From contig NZ_JACHIV010000001.1 in the NCBI RefSeq assembly GCF_014203325.1, positions 1 through 64,000 of the forward strand: 64,000 bases of DNA, given 5' to 3'. The translations under genes were made by a program, and so were the position numbers. Under the pieces are notes generated by a model. The model searched no databases, was not told where the DNA came from, and saw only the letters and a list, made by a program, of their open reading frames with translations. Positions 36,464 through 45,673 of the stretch are shown here, in pieces; within the stretch, counting starts at the first letter, position 1; every line of letters starts with the position of its first letter. This DNA comes from Saccharopolyspora gloriosae. GTDB taxonomy: Bacteria > Actinomycetota > Actinomycetes > Mycobacteriales > Pseudonocardiaceae.

Positions 36464-37095
36464 GCGGCACGAAGACGGTCGTGCACTTCCTGCGCCACGG
36501 CGAGGTGTTCAACCCGGACGGAATCCTCTACGGGCGGCTGCCCGGTTACCGGCTCTCGGACCAGGGCGCGGCGCAGGCGAAGCTGGTCGCCGAGTTCCTG
36601 GCGGGCCGGGACGTGCGCCACGTGGTGGCCTCCCCGCTGCAGCGGGCCCAGGAGACCGCCGCGCCGATCGGCGGCACCTTCGGACTGGACGTGGCCACCG
36701 ACGACCGGCTGATCGAGTCGGCGAACAAGTTCGAGGGCCTGCGGGTGTCGGTGGGCGACGGGGCGCTGCGCTCGCCGCAGCACTGGTCGAAGCTGCGCAA
36801 CCCGTTCCTGCCGTCCTGGGGCGAGCCGTACGTGGAGATCGCGCACCGCATGTTCGCCGCCGCGCAGCGCGCGCGTGCGGCGGCGGAGGGCCACGAAGCG
36901 GTGTGCGTGTCCCACCAGCTGCCGATCTGGACGTTGCGCCGGTTCGTCGAGGGCAAGCGGATGTGGCACGACCCGCGCAGCAGGCAGTGCTCGCTGGCCT
37001 CGCTGACCAGCCTGGTCTTCCGGGACGAGCAGCTGGTGCGCGTCGCCTACGTCGAACCGGCCGGTGAGACCGATCCGCGGGTGACCGGGGCATGA
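36460..37095 (+). CDS. Histidine phosphatase family protein (Rv0525-like)
   Basis: A 211-residue phosphoglycerate-mutase-fold phosphatase with [36 protein letters not shown], and the second catalytic histidine in [15 protein letters not shown]. The substrate is unknown. The ATG overlaps the hemL stop and the gene overlaps the TlpA-like gene, the same order as Rv0524-Rv0526 in mycobacteria. Confidence 0.9.
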   Translation: MSGTKTVVHFLRHGEVFNPDGILYGRLPGYRLSDQGAAQAKLVAEFLAGRDVRHVVASPLQRAQETAAPIGGTFGLDVATDDRLIESANKFEGLRVSVGDGALRSPQHWSKLRNPFLPSWGEPYVEIAHRMFAAAQRARAAAEGHEAVCVSHQLPIWTLRRFVEGKRMWHDPRSRQCSLASLTSLVFRDEQLVRVAYVEPAGETDPRVTGA

Positions 37096-37685
37096 GACGG
37101 CTGCTGACCAGGGCCGCGCTGTCGGTGGCCGCGCTGAGCCTGATCGGTGGCTGCGCCACCGCGGGCACGGACGCCGTGGAGCAGGGCAGCGAGTTCACGT
37201 TCGTCTCACCGGGCGGGCAGACCCGCATCTTCTACCCGGAGGGCGAGCGGCAGCGCCTGACCGGGCTGCACGGCGACAGCCTGCTGAAGGAGGGCGAGCG
37301 GATCGGCCTGGAGGACTTCCAGGGCCAGGTCGTGGTCGTGAACCTCTGGGGCTCCTGGTGCGGTCCGTGCCGCGCGGAAGCCGACGATCTGCAGGCCGTC
37401 CAGGACAAGACGGGCCCGCAGGGCGTTCAAGTGCTGGGCATCGATGTGCGCGACAGCCGCTCGGCGGCGACGGATTTCCATCGGGATCGCGGTTTGACGT
37501 ACCCGTCGATTTTCGATCCGTCGGGTCGTTCGCTGCTGGCGCTGAAGAACTATCCGCGAAGCGCGGTGCCGTCCACCATCATTCTGGATCGGCAACATCG
37601 GGTGGCCGCTGTTTTCCTCACGGAAATGCTCGAGAGCGAACTGCTTCCGGAAGTGCAGAAGGTCGCGGCGGAACCCGCGGCATGA
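37092..37685 (+). CDS. TlpA/ResA-like thiol-disulfide lipoprotein
   Basis: A 197-residue exported thioredoxin. The signal sequence ends in the lipobox LIGGC, so it should be lipid-anchored outside the membrane. The thioredoxin domain has WGSWCGPCRAEADDL (CxxC) and a cis-proline in PRSAVPSTIILD. It probably keeps apocytochrome c haem-binding cysteines reduced, receiving electrons from CcdA. The ATG overlaps the previous stop. The ccdA-resB-ccsB genes it should work with start 2 kb downstream, beyond an inserted HTH/DUF397 module. Confidence 0.92.
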   Translation: MRRLLTRAALSVAALSLIGGCATAGTDAVEQGSEFTFVSPGGQTRIFYPEGERQRLTGLHGDSLLKEGERIGLEDFQGQVVVVNLWGSWCGPCRAEADDLQAVQDKTGPQGVQVLGIDVRDSRSAATDFHRDRGLTYPSIFDPSGRSLLALKNYPRSAVPSTIILDRQHRVAAVFLTEMLESELLPEVQKVAAEPAA

Positions 37686-37898
37686 CGGGTTCCGGGCGTC
37701 GAATTCGGCGGGTTCCGCGGCTTCTCGGCCGCGGGTTCGCCGAATCCCGCCGCTCACCGGGTTCGTGATGCCGGACCGTTCGTGATGCCGGACCGGGCGC
37801 GGGTACGTCGTTCGGCCCACCGGTTGGGCCGAACGGTGCTCCGCCGCGGTCGTTCGCCGGAGCGCGGATGCCGCCGCGCGGGCTGATCGCCACCGGGA

Positions 37899-38132
37899 TC
37901 AGGACGACCGGGCGGGCCGGGAGCCGGTCAGTTCCCGCCAGCAGTCCATGCACGTGCCCCGGCGCACCCACTCGTATTCGGTGCGCCCGTGCAGTTCGGT
38001 CGCGCTCGCTTCGACCCCGCAGTACGAGATGACGGGGCAGTTCGGGTCGGCTTCCAGCGCACCGGCCGCGAAAGCGTGGCGTCCCGCGGGGATCGGCCGC
38101 CACACGTAGGTCAGGCCCTGCTGCGGGGGCAT
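37899..38132 (-). CDS. Small zinc-finger-like protein linked to the HTH/DUF397 pair
   Basis: A 77-residue protein (MPPQQGLTYVWRPIPAGRHA...) with cysteines in VISYCGVE and RGTCMDCWREL, plus a histidine in TELHGRTEYEW, that could bind zinc. Small proteins of this kind are common next to XRE-DUF5753/DUF397 pairs in Pseudonocardiaceae. The ATG at 38132 has GGAG 8 nt upstream. It is divergent from the HTH gene. Function is unknown. Confidence 0.65.
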   Translation of the reverse strand: MPPQQGLTYVWRPIPAGRHAFAAGALEADPNCPVISYCGVEASATELHGRTEYEWVRRGTCMDCWRELTGSRPARSS

Positions 38133-38259
38133 CGCGTCGACTCCATTCCCTAGGGCGTTCGTCCTGCCTGGGAATGAGACCTCCTCAACACTCGAATGGC
38201 AATGCACTTCACCGAATCGAGCGATGGCACGACTTCGGCGGAGGAAATAGGTTCCTGCT

Positions 38260-39120
38260 ATGACCAGTGTTCGAGCGCGGGGACTGGGCGCTGAGATACG
38301 AGAACTCCGCAAGTCCGCCGGATTGCGATTGGAACATCTCGCGCATCGGTGCGGGTGGTCGCGGGCGACCCTCGGGCGGATCGAATCGGGTGAGCGGGTG
38401 CCGAGCGAGGTCGAACTCGCCGCACTGCTGGACACGCTCGCCGTGTCCGGCTCGGAGCGCGCCCGCTTGTTCGAGCTCGTCAACGCGGCCACCGAAGCCC
38501 GCTGGTGGGAGGCCGGGTACGCCGGGATGCCGAGCGCGCTCACCGCGCTGATCGACTTCGAGCGGCTGGCGACCAGGATCACCGATGTGGCGCTGGCGCT
38601 GGTGCCGGGACTGCTGCAGACCCCGGATTACACGCGCGCGGTGCTCAGCGCCGGCGGCGTCCGGGCCGCGGACCTGGAGTCGCGAGTCGCGCTGCGCCTC
38701 GGCAGGCAGGGCGTGCTCACCCGGGAGGAACCGGCGCAGCTGCACGCCTACCTCGACGAATCGGTGGTGCACCGGCCGGTCGGCGGGCACCGCGTGATGG
38801 CGGACCAGCTGCGGCACCTGGTGCGGATGGGGCGGCGGCAGAACGTGTCGGTGCGGGTGATCCCGTTCGCGGCCGGCGCGTACGCCGAGCTCAACGGCAG
38901 CCAGCTGATCCTGGAGTTCGCCCGGCAGCGTCCCGTGGTCCACCTGGAGCAGCGTCGCCGCGGCGCGTTCCTGGAAGTGCCCGCGGACACCGCCCCGTTC
39001 CTCGAAGCCGCCGCCCGATTGCCCTCGGTCGCCCTCGACCAAGCGGAGTCGGCACTGCTGATCACGGATGTCGCGGCCGGCATGGAACGGGAATGTGAGC
39101 GCGACGGTGCATTGGCGTAA
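38260..39120 (+). CDS. XRE-family regulator with C-terminal DUF5753
   Basis: A 286-residue protein. The N-terminal helix-turn-helix is [48 protein letters not shown]; the rest is DUF5753 ([52 protein letters not shown]). Such genes are numerous in Streptomyces and Pseudonocardiaceae and are nearly always paired with a DUF397 gene, as here. The pair resembles a BldB/WhiJ-like or toxin-antitoxin-like module; its targets are unknown. Confidence 0.92.
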   Translation: MTSVRARGLGAEIRELRKSAGLRLEHLAHRCGWSRATLGRIESGERVPSEVELAALLDTLAVSGSERARLFELVNAATEARWWEAGYAGMPSALTALIDFERLATRITDVALALVPGLLQTPDYTRAVLSAGGVRAADLESRVALRLGRQGVLTREEPAQLHAYLDESVVHRPVGGHRVMADQLRHLVRMGRRQNVSVRVIPFAAGAYAELNGSQLILEFARQRPVVHLEQRRRGAFLEVPADTAPFLEAAARLPSVALDQAESALLITDVAAGMERECERDGALA

Positions 39121-39277
39121 GTCCAGTCACAGCGGCGAGGAGAGCAACTGCGTGGAGGTCGCCAGAGCCCCCGGCATCGTCGCGGTCCGCGACTCGAAAG
39201 CCCCCCGCTCCGCCACCCTCGCCTTCACCCCCGAACTCTGGACGACCTTCCTCCGCACCCTGACCCCCCACCGGTGA
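39095..39277 (+). CDS. DUF397 domain protein
   Basis: A 60-residue protein with the DUF397 signature [17 protein letters not shown] and VAVRDSK, ending in the [13 protein letters not shown] helix. The start is GTG 39095 (or 39107), inside the 3' end of the HTH gene in another frame, so the two overlap by about 26 bp and are probably coupled. It is expected to act with the upstream DUF5753 regulator. Confidence 0.88.
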   Translation: MSATVHWRKSSHSGEESNCVEVARAPGIVAVRDSKAPRSATLAFTPELWTTFLRTLTPHR

Positions 39278-39299
39278 CGAACACCACGACGTGCCTTTG

Positions 39300-39443
39300 A
39301 CCTGCCACCGCAGGGCTTCGCCCCCGCGGCGAATCCGCACCTCGCGGCCGAAGGCCGAGTGCCTTTGCGGCGAAGCCGTGCCTTGGGCGGACGAAGTCAC
39401 GCCTGCCTTGCGGCGTAGCCGTGCCTGGATTCGCGAAGCGAAT
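39300..39443 (+). repeat. Micro-hairpin array and GAA-loop hairpin of repeat copy B
   Basis: Short inverted repeats (GGCCGAAGGCC, GCGGCGAAGCCG, CGGCGTAGCCG) with GTGCCT spacers end in ATTCGC-GAA-GCGAAT (39429-39443), followed by AGCCCACGTC. The layout is the same as at 15126. Confidence 0.75.
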
Positions 39444-39477
39444 AGCCCACGTCAAGAAGCTGACCACCGGCGGGTTC

Positions 39478-39560
39478 TCAGCTTCCTTCTCGCGAGGACA
39501 GCTTTTTCCCTCGTGGCGGAGCCACTTGGGAAAAAGATCCCGCAGCGAGAAGGAAGCTGA
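39478..39560 (+). repeat. 83-nt structured palindrome, copy B
   Basis: The perfect 16-bp arms TCAGCTTCCTTCTCGC / GCGAGAAGGAAGCTGA enclose the conserved loop with TTTTTCCC...GTGGC-GGA-GCCAC...GGGAAAAA. It lies 34 nt after the small hairpin, between DUF397 and ccdA, both on the plus strand, and so could end the regulator unit's transcripts. Confidence 0.85.
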
Positions 39561-39653
39561 GGTTCCGCCACCCGCCCCACCTCGCAGATCACCCCGTCGC
39601 CCCCGGGCGGCCCGGTGCGTAGGCTGGCTAGAGGAGTCCTTACCCTCGGGAGC

Positions 39654-40436
39654 GTGAATCCGACCGAGCTCGCCGCTTCCGGACCGCTGCTGTTCGCGGC
39701 CGTGATCGCGGTGCTCGCCGGGGCCGTCAGCTTCGCTTCGCCGTGCGTCGTGCCGCTGGTGCCGGGTTACCTGGCGTACTTGGCGGGCGTGGTGGGCGCC
39801 GAGGCTCCACCGGTGGATTCCGCCGAAGCCCAGCAGGCCCGCCGCGGCCGGTGGCGGGTGGCGGGCGCGGCGCTGCTGTTCGTGGCCGGGTTCAGCGTCG
39901 TGTTCGGCGCGGGCACGTTGTTGCTGCTGGGCCTGTCGGACGCGCTGCTCGCGAACGAACTGCTGCTGCAGCGCATCGGTGGTGTCGTGACGGTCGCGAT
40001 GGGCTTGGTGTTCCTCGGCATGATCCCGGCGCTGCAGCGGGACGTCCGGTTGCACCGGGTGCCGCGCGCCGGGTTGTGGGGCGCTCCGCTGCTGGGCGCC
40101 GTGTTCGGCCTCGGCTGGACTCCGTGCCTCGGTCCGACGTTGACCGGGGTGATGTCGCTGGCCATCGGGACCGAGGCCGGCGTCGGCACCGCGATGCGCG
40201 GTGTCCTGCTCGTGGCGGCGTACTGCGTCGGGCTCGGGTTGCCGTTCGTGCTGCTCGCGTTGGGCGCGCGGTGGGCGGTGCGCAGCACGGACTGGCTGCG
40301 CCGCCGGGGCCGTGCCATCCAGATCGCGGGTGGTGCGCTGCTGGTCGTGGTGGGCGTGCTGCTCGTCACCGGGCTGTGGGGAGAACTGATCGCTGTGCTG
40401 CGCGAACCCGTCGCCGGATTCGAGACGCCGATCTGA
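39654..40436 (+). CDS. ccdA: Cytochrome c biogenesis protein CcdA
   Basis: CcdA moves reducing equivalents from cytoplasmic thioredoxin across the membrane to ResA-like proteins. The 260-residue protein has about six membrane helices and the two redox cysteines in SFASPCVVPLVPGYLAYLAG and FGLGWTPCLGPTLTGV. GTG 39654 is used. It overlaps resB at TGATG. It is the first gene of the ccdA-resB-ccsB System II unit. Confidence 0.95.
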   Translation: MNPTELAASGPLLFAAVIAVLAGAVSFASPCVVPLVPGYLAYLAGVVGAEAPPVDSAEAQQARRGRWRVAGAALLFVAGFSVVFGAGTLLLLGLSDALLANELLLQRIGGVVTVAMGLVFLGMIPALQRDVRLHRVPRAGLWGAPLLGAVFGLGWTPCLGPTLTGVMSLAIGTEAGVGTAMRGVLLVAAYCVGLGLPFVLLALGARWAVRSTDWLRRRGRAIQIAGGALLVVVGVLLVTGLWGELIAVLREPVAGFETPI

Positions 40437-42049
40437 TGTCGCACTTCCGCTCCCTGCTGGCGTTCCTGCGCAACACCTGGCGCGGGCTGACGTCGATGCG
40501 CACCGCGCTGGTGCTGTTGTTCCTGCTGGCGATGGCCGCGTTGCCGGGCGCGCTGATCCCGCAGCGCTCGCTGAACCCGTCCGAGGTGGACAAGTACTTC
40601 ACCGAGTACCCGGATCTCGCCCCGGTGCTGGACAAGCTGGGCGTGTTCGAGGTGTTCAGCTCGGTGTGGTTCGCCTCGATCTACGTGCTGCTGTTCATCT
40701 CGCTGATCGGCTGCCTGCTGCCGCGCTGCCTGGAGTACTACAAGCAGCTGCGCGGCAGGCCGGTGCGCACGCCGCGGAACCTGGCCCGGATGCCGCACCA
40801 CGCTTCGGCCACGGTGGACGGGACTCCGGAGGAGGCGTTGGCGGCGGCGCGGCGCAGGCTGCGCGGCTGGCGCAAGGACGAGCGCGAGGACGACGACGGC
40901 ACCCGCTCGATCAGCGCGGAACGCGGCTACCTGCGGGAGGCGGGGAACCTGGTGTTCCACTTCGCCCTCGTCGGGATGCTGGTGACCGTGGCTGGCGGCA
41001 AGATCCTCGGCTACGAGGGCCAGGTGATCGTGCTCGCCGACGGGTCCGAGTTCTGCAACTCCGGTACCTACAACTACGACTCGTTCCGCGCCGGCCTCAG
41101 CGTGGACGGCACCCAGTTGAGCCCGTTCTGCCTGCGGGTCAACGACTTCGACGCGAAGTACCAGCACACCGGCCAGGTCGCGAGCTACCGGGTGGGCATG
41201 GAGTACCAGTCCGGCGCGGACTTGGACGCCGGGAACTGGCAGCCCTACGACCTGCAGGTGAACCACCCGCTGCGGATCGCGGGTGACCGGATCTACTTGA
41301 CCGGCAACGGTTATGCGCCCCGCTTCACCGTCACGTTCCCGGACGGCGCGAAGCGCACCCAGCTGACCCAGTGGCAGCCGATGGACCCGACGACCATGTT
41401 GTCGCAGGGCGCCACGAAGTTCGACCAGCCCGGTGTCACCGACGACGTGCGGCGGCGGCAGACGCAGCTCGCGGTGACCGGCTTGTTCGCGCCGACGGCC
41501 GCCTACCAGGGCAAGGTGCTGAGCTCGCAGTTCCCGGACCTGCTCGACCCGACGGCCGCGGTGGACGTGCTGCGCGGCGACCTCGGCCTGGATTCGGGGC
41601 GCGGGCAGTCGATCTTCGGCGTGGACCAGAAGATGGTGGAGTCCGGGCGGTTGAAGAAGGTCGCGCGGGAGAACGTGCGGGTCGGCGAGGAGATCCGGCT
41701 CGACGACGGCACCACCGTCCGGTTCGACGGCGTGGAGCGCTGGGCGAACCTGCAGATCTCGCACGACCCGTTCCAGCCGTACGTCCTCGGCTTCGCGGTG
41801 GCCCTGATCTTCGGGATCAGCGCCTCGTTGAGCATCAAGCGCCGCCGGATCTGGGTCCGGGTGGCCCCCGCCCCCGGGACCGGTGCGGACGATCCCGCGC
41901 GTACCGTTGTCGAGGTCGGCGGACTGGCCCGCACCGACCAGGCAGGCTACGGCGAGGAGTTCACCCGGCTGGCCAAGGACCTGCTCGGAACGGACGGCTC
42001 CGATGCGGAGCCTCCGGGGGCCGAATCCGCACGCGGAAGGAAGAGCTGA
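40436..42049 (+). CDS. resB: Cytochrome c biogenesis protein ResB
   Basis: ResB forms the haem-delivery and ligation complex with CcsB. The 537-residue protein has about four membrane helices, the N-terminal MRTALVLLFLLAMAALPGALIPQR, ISLIGCLLPRCLEYY, a large external domain, and a final helix before the cytoplasmic tail. ATG 40436 overlaps the ccdA stop; ccsB begins at its last base. Confidence 0.95.
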   Translation: MSHFRSLLAFLRNTWRGLTSMRTALVLLFLLAMAALPGALIPQRSLNPSEVDKYFTEYPDLAPVLDKLGVFEVFSSVWFASIYVLLFISLIGCLLPRCLEYYKQLRGRPVRTPRNLARMPHHASATVDGTPEEALAAARRRLRGWRKDEREDDDGTRSISAERGYLREAGNLVFHFALVGMLVTVAGGKILGYEGQVIVLADGSEFCNSGTYNYDSFRAGLSVDGTQLSPFCLRVNDFDAKYQHTGQVASYRVGMEYQSGADLDAGNWQPYDLQVNHPLRIAGDRIYLTGNGYAPRFTVTFPDGAKRTQLTQWQPMDPTTMLSQGATKFDQPGVTDDVRRRQTQLAVTGLFAPTAAYQGKVLSSQFPDLLDPTAAVDVLRGDLGLDSGRGQSIFGVDQKMVESGRLKKVARENVRVGEEIRLDDGTTVRFDGVERWANLQISHDPFQPYVLGFAVALIFGISASLSIKRRRIWVRVAPAPGTGADDPARTVVEVGGLARTDQAGYGEEFTRLAKDLLGTDGSDAEPPGAESARGRKS

Positions 42050-43053
42050 TGGTCAACCAGATGTTGTCCAACTACAGCGACATGGCGTTCGCGACTTCGG
42101 TCGTCGTCTACATCGCCGCCATGCTGCTGTACTTCGCGGAGTTCGCCTACGGCGGGCGCAAGCAGCCCGCCCGCGCTCGCGAGGAGCACCTGGTCACCGC
42201 GGGCGGCGCGGAGTCCGACTCGGCGACCGGTGAGCGGATCGGCCGGATCGACACTCCGAGCAAGCGCCCGCTGTCGGAGCGGTTCGGCGGCATGGCCGTG
42301 TCGATGACGGTGCTCGGTGCCTTGGTACACGCGGCGTCGCTGGTGTTCCGCGGCGTGGCCACCGGCCGCGCGCCGTGGGGCAACATGTACGAGTTCGGCT
42401 CGGCGATCTGCTTGGCCGCGGTGATCGCGTGGACGATCGTGCTGTTCCGGCAGATGCGCGCGGAACGCCGCGAGTCCTCGCCCGCGCAGCTGCGCGGGCT
42501 CGGCGGGTTCCTGCTGCTGCCGGTGGTGCTGCTGCTGTTCCTGTCGGGCACGGTGCTCTACGCCCGCGCCGCGCCGTTGCAGCCCGCGCTGCAGTCCTAC
42601 TGGATCGTGATCCACGTCAGCGCGGCGATCGTGTCCAGCGGTGCGCTGCTGTTCGCCGGTGTCGCCAGCGTGCTGTTCATGCTGCGCGCGCGGCACGAGA
42701 ACAACCCGCTCAAGCTGGCCCGGTTCGGTTCCCGGTTGCCCACCACGCAGGTGCTGGACCGGATGGCCTACCGCGCCACCGTGATCATCTTCCCGGTGTG
42801 GACGTTCGCGATCGTCGCCGGTGCGATCTGGGCCGAGGCGGCGTGGGGCCGGTTCTGGGGCTGGGACCCCAAGGAGACCTGTTCCTTCATCGCGTGGGTC
42901 GTCTACGCTGCGTACCTGCATGCGCGTGCGACCGCGGGGTGGCGGGGAGTCAAGGCCGCGTGGATCAACATCGTCGGCCTGGCTGTCATGATCTTCAATC
43001 TTTTCTTCATCAACATCGTCGTCTCCGGACTGCACTCGTACGCTGGGCTATGA
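42049..43053 (+). CDS. ccsB: Cytochrome c biogenesis protein CcsB (ResC)
   Basis: CcsB carries haem across the membrane and presents it to apocytochrome c. The 334-residue protein has about eight helices and the haem-handling WGRFWGWDPKETCSFIAW motif, with conserved histidines in GALVHAASL, IVIHVSAA and SGLHSYAG. The ATG has GGAAGGAAGAG upstream and overlaps the resB stop. Confidence 0.95.
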   Translation: MVNQMLSNYSDMAFATSVVVYIAAMLLYFAEFAYGGRKQPARAREEHLVTAGGAESDSATGERIGRIDTPSKRPLSERFGGMAVSMTVLGALVHAASLVFRGVATGRAPWGNMYEFGSAICLAAVIAWTIVLFRQMRAERRESSPAQLRGLGGFLLLPVVLLLFLSGTVLYARAAPLQPALQSYWIVIHVSAAIVSSGALLFAGVASVLFMLRARHENNPLKLARFGSRLPTTQVLDRMAYRATVIIFPVWTFAIVAGAIWAEAAWGRFWGWDPKETCSFIAWVVYAAYLHARATAGWRGVKAAWINIVGLAVMIFNLFFINIVVSGLHSYAGL

Positions 43054-43165
43054 GTTCATGATCCGATCCGGAGCACGACCGCCGGCCACCCGTTCCTCCG
43101 CGGAATCGGGTGGCCGTCACTCGTCCCGGTAAAGATCGAACCGATGTGTGGGAGGTACGGGAACG

Positions 43166-44785
43166 GTGACCGGACGGTACGAAGAGCCCGAAACGCAACG
43201 CGATGCGGGTTCGGCCTCGCCCGGTGCGGACTCGGCGCAGCAGGCGAACGGCGCGACGGATCACGCGACGCCGGATTACGGCGACGGTGCGGTGCCCGCG
43301 GCGCCGCAGCCGTACGCGGAACCGGGGACCACGCCGAACACTCCCCTGCAGGGCGCGGGGAACGCCGGCGGGCCGCAGCCGTACTACCCGGGCGGCAACC
43401 CGAACGTCCAGAGTGGACAGTCCGTCCCTGACGCCGGTCCGCAGTACCCGCAGTACACCGAGCAGACGCCGTCCGGCCCGCAGCCGAACCAGCAGCAGCC
43501 GAACCAGCCCCAGCCGAACCAGTCCGGTCCGTACCCGGTGCCCGGCGGGCCGTCCGGGCCGCACCAGGTCCCCGGTGGCCAGTCGGGTCCCTACCCGGCG
43601 CCGGGCGGGCAGTCCGGTCCGTACCAGGTCGCGGGCAACTCGGGTCCGTACCAGGTGCCCGGCGGGCAGTCCGGCCCCTACCAGGTGGGCGGCCAGCCGA
43701 ACCCCTACGCGCCGGTCGCCGGACCGTTCCCGCAGCAGCAGGGCTATCCGCAGCAGCCGCCGCATGGCCCCGCGCCGCAGGGCGGGCAGCCGCAGGGCCA
43801 GCAGCCGGCCGGGCAGCAGCCGACCGGTCAGCAGGCAGGAGTGCCGTTCGGCAAGGACCTCGCGTCCTCGCAGCTGCTGCGCCAGACCAAGCGCGCCCCG
43901 CAATCGGGTTGGCGCAAGGCGCTGTACGTGGCCAGCGGCCGTTCGATCAACCTCGGGGAGAGCGCGTCCGACCTGCGCCGCCGCGAGCTGATCGGCCGGA
44001 TCAACCAGCCGCTGCAGGGCTGCTACAAGATCGCGATGCTGAGCCTGAAGGGCGGCGTCGGCAAGACGACCACGACCGCGACGCTGGGCTCCACGTTCTC
44101 CTCGCTGCGCGGTGACCGGGTCATCGCGGTGGACGCCAACCCCGACCGCGGCACGCTGAGCCAGAAGATCCCGCTGGAGACCACGGCCACCGTGCGCCAC
44201 TTGCTGCGGGACGCGCAGCGCATCCGCAAGTACAGCGACGTGCGGTCCTACACCTCGCAGGGCCCGAGCCGGTTGGAGATCCTCGCCAGCGAGCAGGACC
44301 CGGCGGTCTCCGAGGCGTTCAGCGAGGACGACTACCAGCGCACGGTGACGCTGCTGGAGCACTTCTACAACATCGTGCTGACCGACTGCGGCACCGGACT
44401 GATGCACTCGGCGATGAAGGGCGTGCTCGACGTCGCGGACTCGCTGGTGATCGTCTCGTCCAGCTCCATCGACGGGGCGCGCAGCGCGTCGGCGACGTTG
44501 GACTGGCTCGACGCGCACGGCTACGGCCAGCTCGTGTCCCGCTCGGTCGCGGTGATCAACTCGGTGCGGCCGGGGTCCGGCAAGGTCGACGTCGACAAGC
44601 TCAGCGCGCACTTCGGTTCGCGCTGCCGCGCGGTGTCCCGGATCCCGTTCGACCCGCACTTGGAAGAGGGCGCGGAGGTCGAGCTGGACCAGCTCGCCGC
44701 CCCGACCCGGCTCGCCCTGCTGGAACTCGCGGCGATCGTCGCGGACGACTTCCCGCAGGCTTTCGGGCGCCAGCGCCAAGCCTGA
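43166..44785 (+). CDS. MinD/ParA-like ATPase with a Pro/Gln-rich N-terminal region (Rv0530-like)
   Basis: A 539-residue protein. About 230 residues at the N-terminus are Pro/Gln/Gly-rich, with imperfect repeats of GGQSGPYxV; residues 285-539 are a deviant-Walker-A ATPase with LKGGVGKTTTTATL (Lys295), AVDANPDRGTL and LTDCGTGLM. The layout is like EspI/EccI-type and Rv0530 proteins. A role in positioning or secretion is inferred from the family. GTG 43166 has GGGAGG at 43150-43155; GTG 43148 is an alternative without such a site. A strong hairpin follows it. Confidence 0.85.
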   Translation: MTGRYEEPETQRDAGSASPGADSAQQANGATDHATPDYGDGAVPAAPQPYAEPGTTPNTPLQGAGNAGGPQPYYPGGNPNVQSGQSVPDAGPQYPQYTEQTPSGPQPNQQQPNQPQPNQSGPYPVPGGPSGPHQVPGGQSGPYPAPGGQSGPYQVAGNSGPYQVPGGQSGPYQVGGQPNPYAPVAGPFPQQQGYPQQPPHGPAPQGGQPQGQQPAGQQPTGQQAGVPFGKDLASSQLLRQTKRAPQSGWRKALYVASGRSINLGESASDLRRRELIGRINQPLQGCYKIAMLSLKGGVGKTTTTATLGSTFSSLRGDRVIAVDANPDRGTLSQKIPLETTATVRHLLRDAQRIRKYSDVRSYTSQGPSRLEILASEQDPAVSEAFSEDDYQRTVTLLEHFYNIVLTDCGTGLMHSAMKGVLDVADSLVIVSSSSIDGARSASATLDWLDAHGYGQLVSRSVAVINSVRPGSGKVDVDKLSAHFGSRCRAVSRIPFDPHLEEGAEVELDQLAAPTRLALLELAAIVADDFPQAFGRQRQA

Positions 44786-44797
44786 CCCCGCTTAGCA

Positions 44798-44836
44798 ACG
44801 GCCCGCCCCACCTCGAATCCGGTGGGGCGGGCCGTT
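44798..44836 (+). terminator. 15-bp hairpin after the MinD-like gene
   Basis: ACGGCCCGCCCCACC pairs perfectly with GGTGGGGCGGGCCGT around an 8-nt loop, 12 bp after the stop, between convergent genes. There is no U-tract. Confidence 0.6.
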
Positions 44837-44890
44837 CGCTGTGCAAAGCCGACTTGAAACTCCGGCGCGCCCGTTCGCGGGCGCGGGAAG

Positions 44891-45091
44891 TCAGTCCTGG
44901 TCGCGGTCGTTCTTGTTGCGCTGTTGCTCGTCGAGACGACGCAGGAACTCCGGGTCGTCATCCGGCGCCAGCGGCGCTGCGCGACGCGGCGTGCTCGCAC
45001 CCTCGTTCGCGGTGTCGCGCACGGGGCCGAACGCGCGCCACATCAGAGCGGCCACGGTGAGCGCGCCGATCGCTGCCAGGACGTAGATCAT
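44891..45091 (-). CDS. Small membrane-anchored protein
   Basis: A 66-residue hypothetical protein: one N-terminal helix (MIYVLAAIGALTVAALMW) and an acidic/charged tail (DDDPEFLRRLDEQQRNKNDRDQD). ATG 45091 has GGAGGTG just upstream. It is convergent with the MinD-like gene and downstream of bldC on the same strand. No family recognised. Confidence 0.7.
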   Translation of the reverse strand: MIYVLAAIGALTVAALMWRAFGPVRDTANEGASTPRRAAPLAPDDDPEFLRRLDEQQRNKNDRDQD

Positions 45092-45276
45092 CAGGACACC
45101 TCCACTGCTCACCCCCGAGGTTAGCCGGAGAACGGCGGGTGGTGGGGTGCGCCGATCAGGGAACATCCGACGGTGCGGCGGAATTCGTCGGCGGCGCGGC
45201 GATGGGCCGTGCCCGGCCCGCCTCGGGCGGTGCTAGCCGCGGAGGCGGACCGGGCGCGTGCCGATCGTCGAGCGAC

Positions 45277-45498
45277 TCAGGCGGAGCGGACGTCGTTGGT
45301 GAGTTCGGCCAACAGCGTGCGCACTTCCGATTCGCGGAACCGGCGGTGGCCGCCGGGAGTGCGAATGGAACCGATCCGGCCTGCCGTCGCCCATCTCGTC
45401 ACCGTCTTCGGGTCGACCCGGAACAACGAGGCGACCTCACCGGGGGTGAGCAGCTGTTCCTGACCGTTCTGGCGAGACTGGGGAGTCGTCGCGGTCAC
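45277..45498 (-). CDS. bldC: Developmental regulator BldC (MerR-like)
   Basis: A 73-residue winged-helix protein: LLTPGEVASLFRVDPKTVTRWATAGRIGSIRTPGGHRRFRESEVRTLL is close to Streptomyces BldC, which binds DNA cooperatively at direct repeats and times the onset of sporulation. GTG 45498 has GGAGGT 7 nt upstream; an upstream ATG at 45534 would only add an atypical extension. It is divergent from the DUF4229 gene. Confidence 0.93.
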   Translation of the reverse strand: MTATTPQSRQNGQEQLLTPGEVASLFRVDPKTVTRWATAGRIGSIRTPGGHRRFRESEVRTLLAELTNDVRSA

Positions 45499-45660
45499 AG
45501 GGGACCTCCACAATGCGGACGGTTTTTCGGGCATTCCGGTCGCATCCTGGCACCTCGATGGTCAGGTACTCGAACATTCGAGTCCAGGTAAAGGGAAGGT
45601 AAGGGACGAAAGCGGCGCTTCGGGCGAGATGGGGGAGAACTTCCCGATCTGCCCGTGCTC

Positions 45661-45666
45661 TACCCT
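45661..45666 (+). promoter_or_regulatory. -10 hexamer of a probable leaderless promoter (DUF4229 gene)
   Basis: TACCCT lies 7 nt before GTG 45674, with no Shine-Dalgarno. Confidence 0.5.
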
Positions 45667-45673
45667 GGCTGAC

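Noticed and set aside
39421-39657. Short frames through the repeat loci that give similar peptides at every copy
   Set aside because: The peptide similarity comes from the palindromic repeats. Both strands and several frames are open, and the stems covary in ways that ignore codons.
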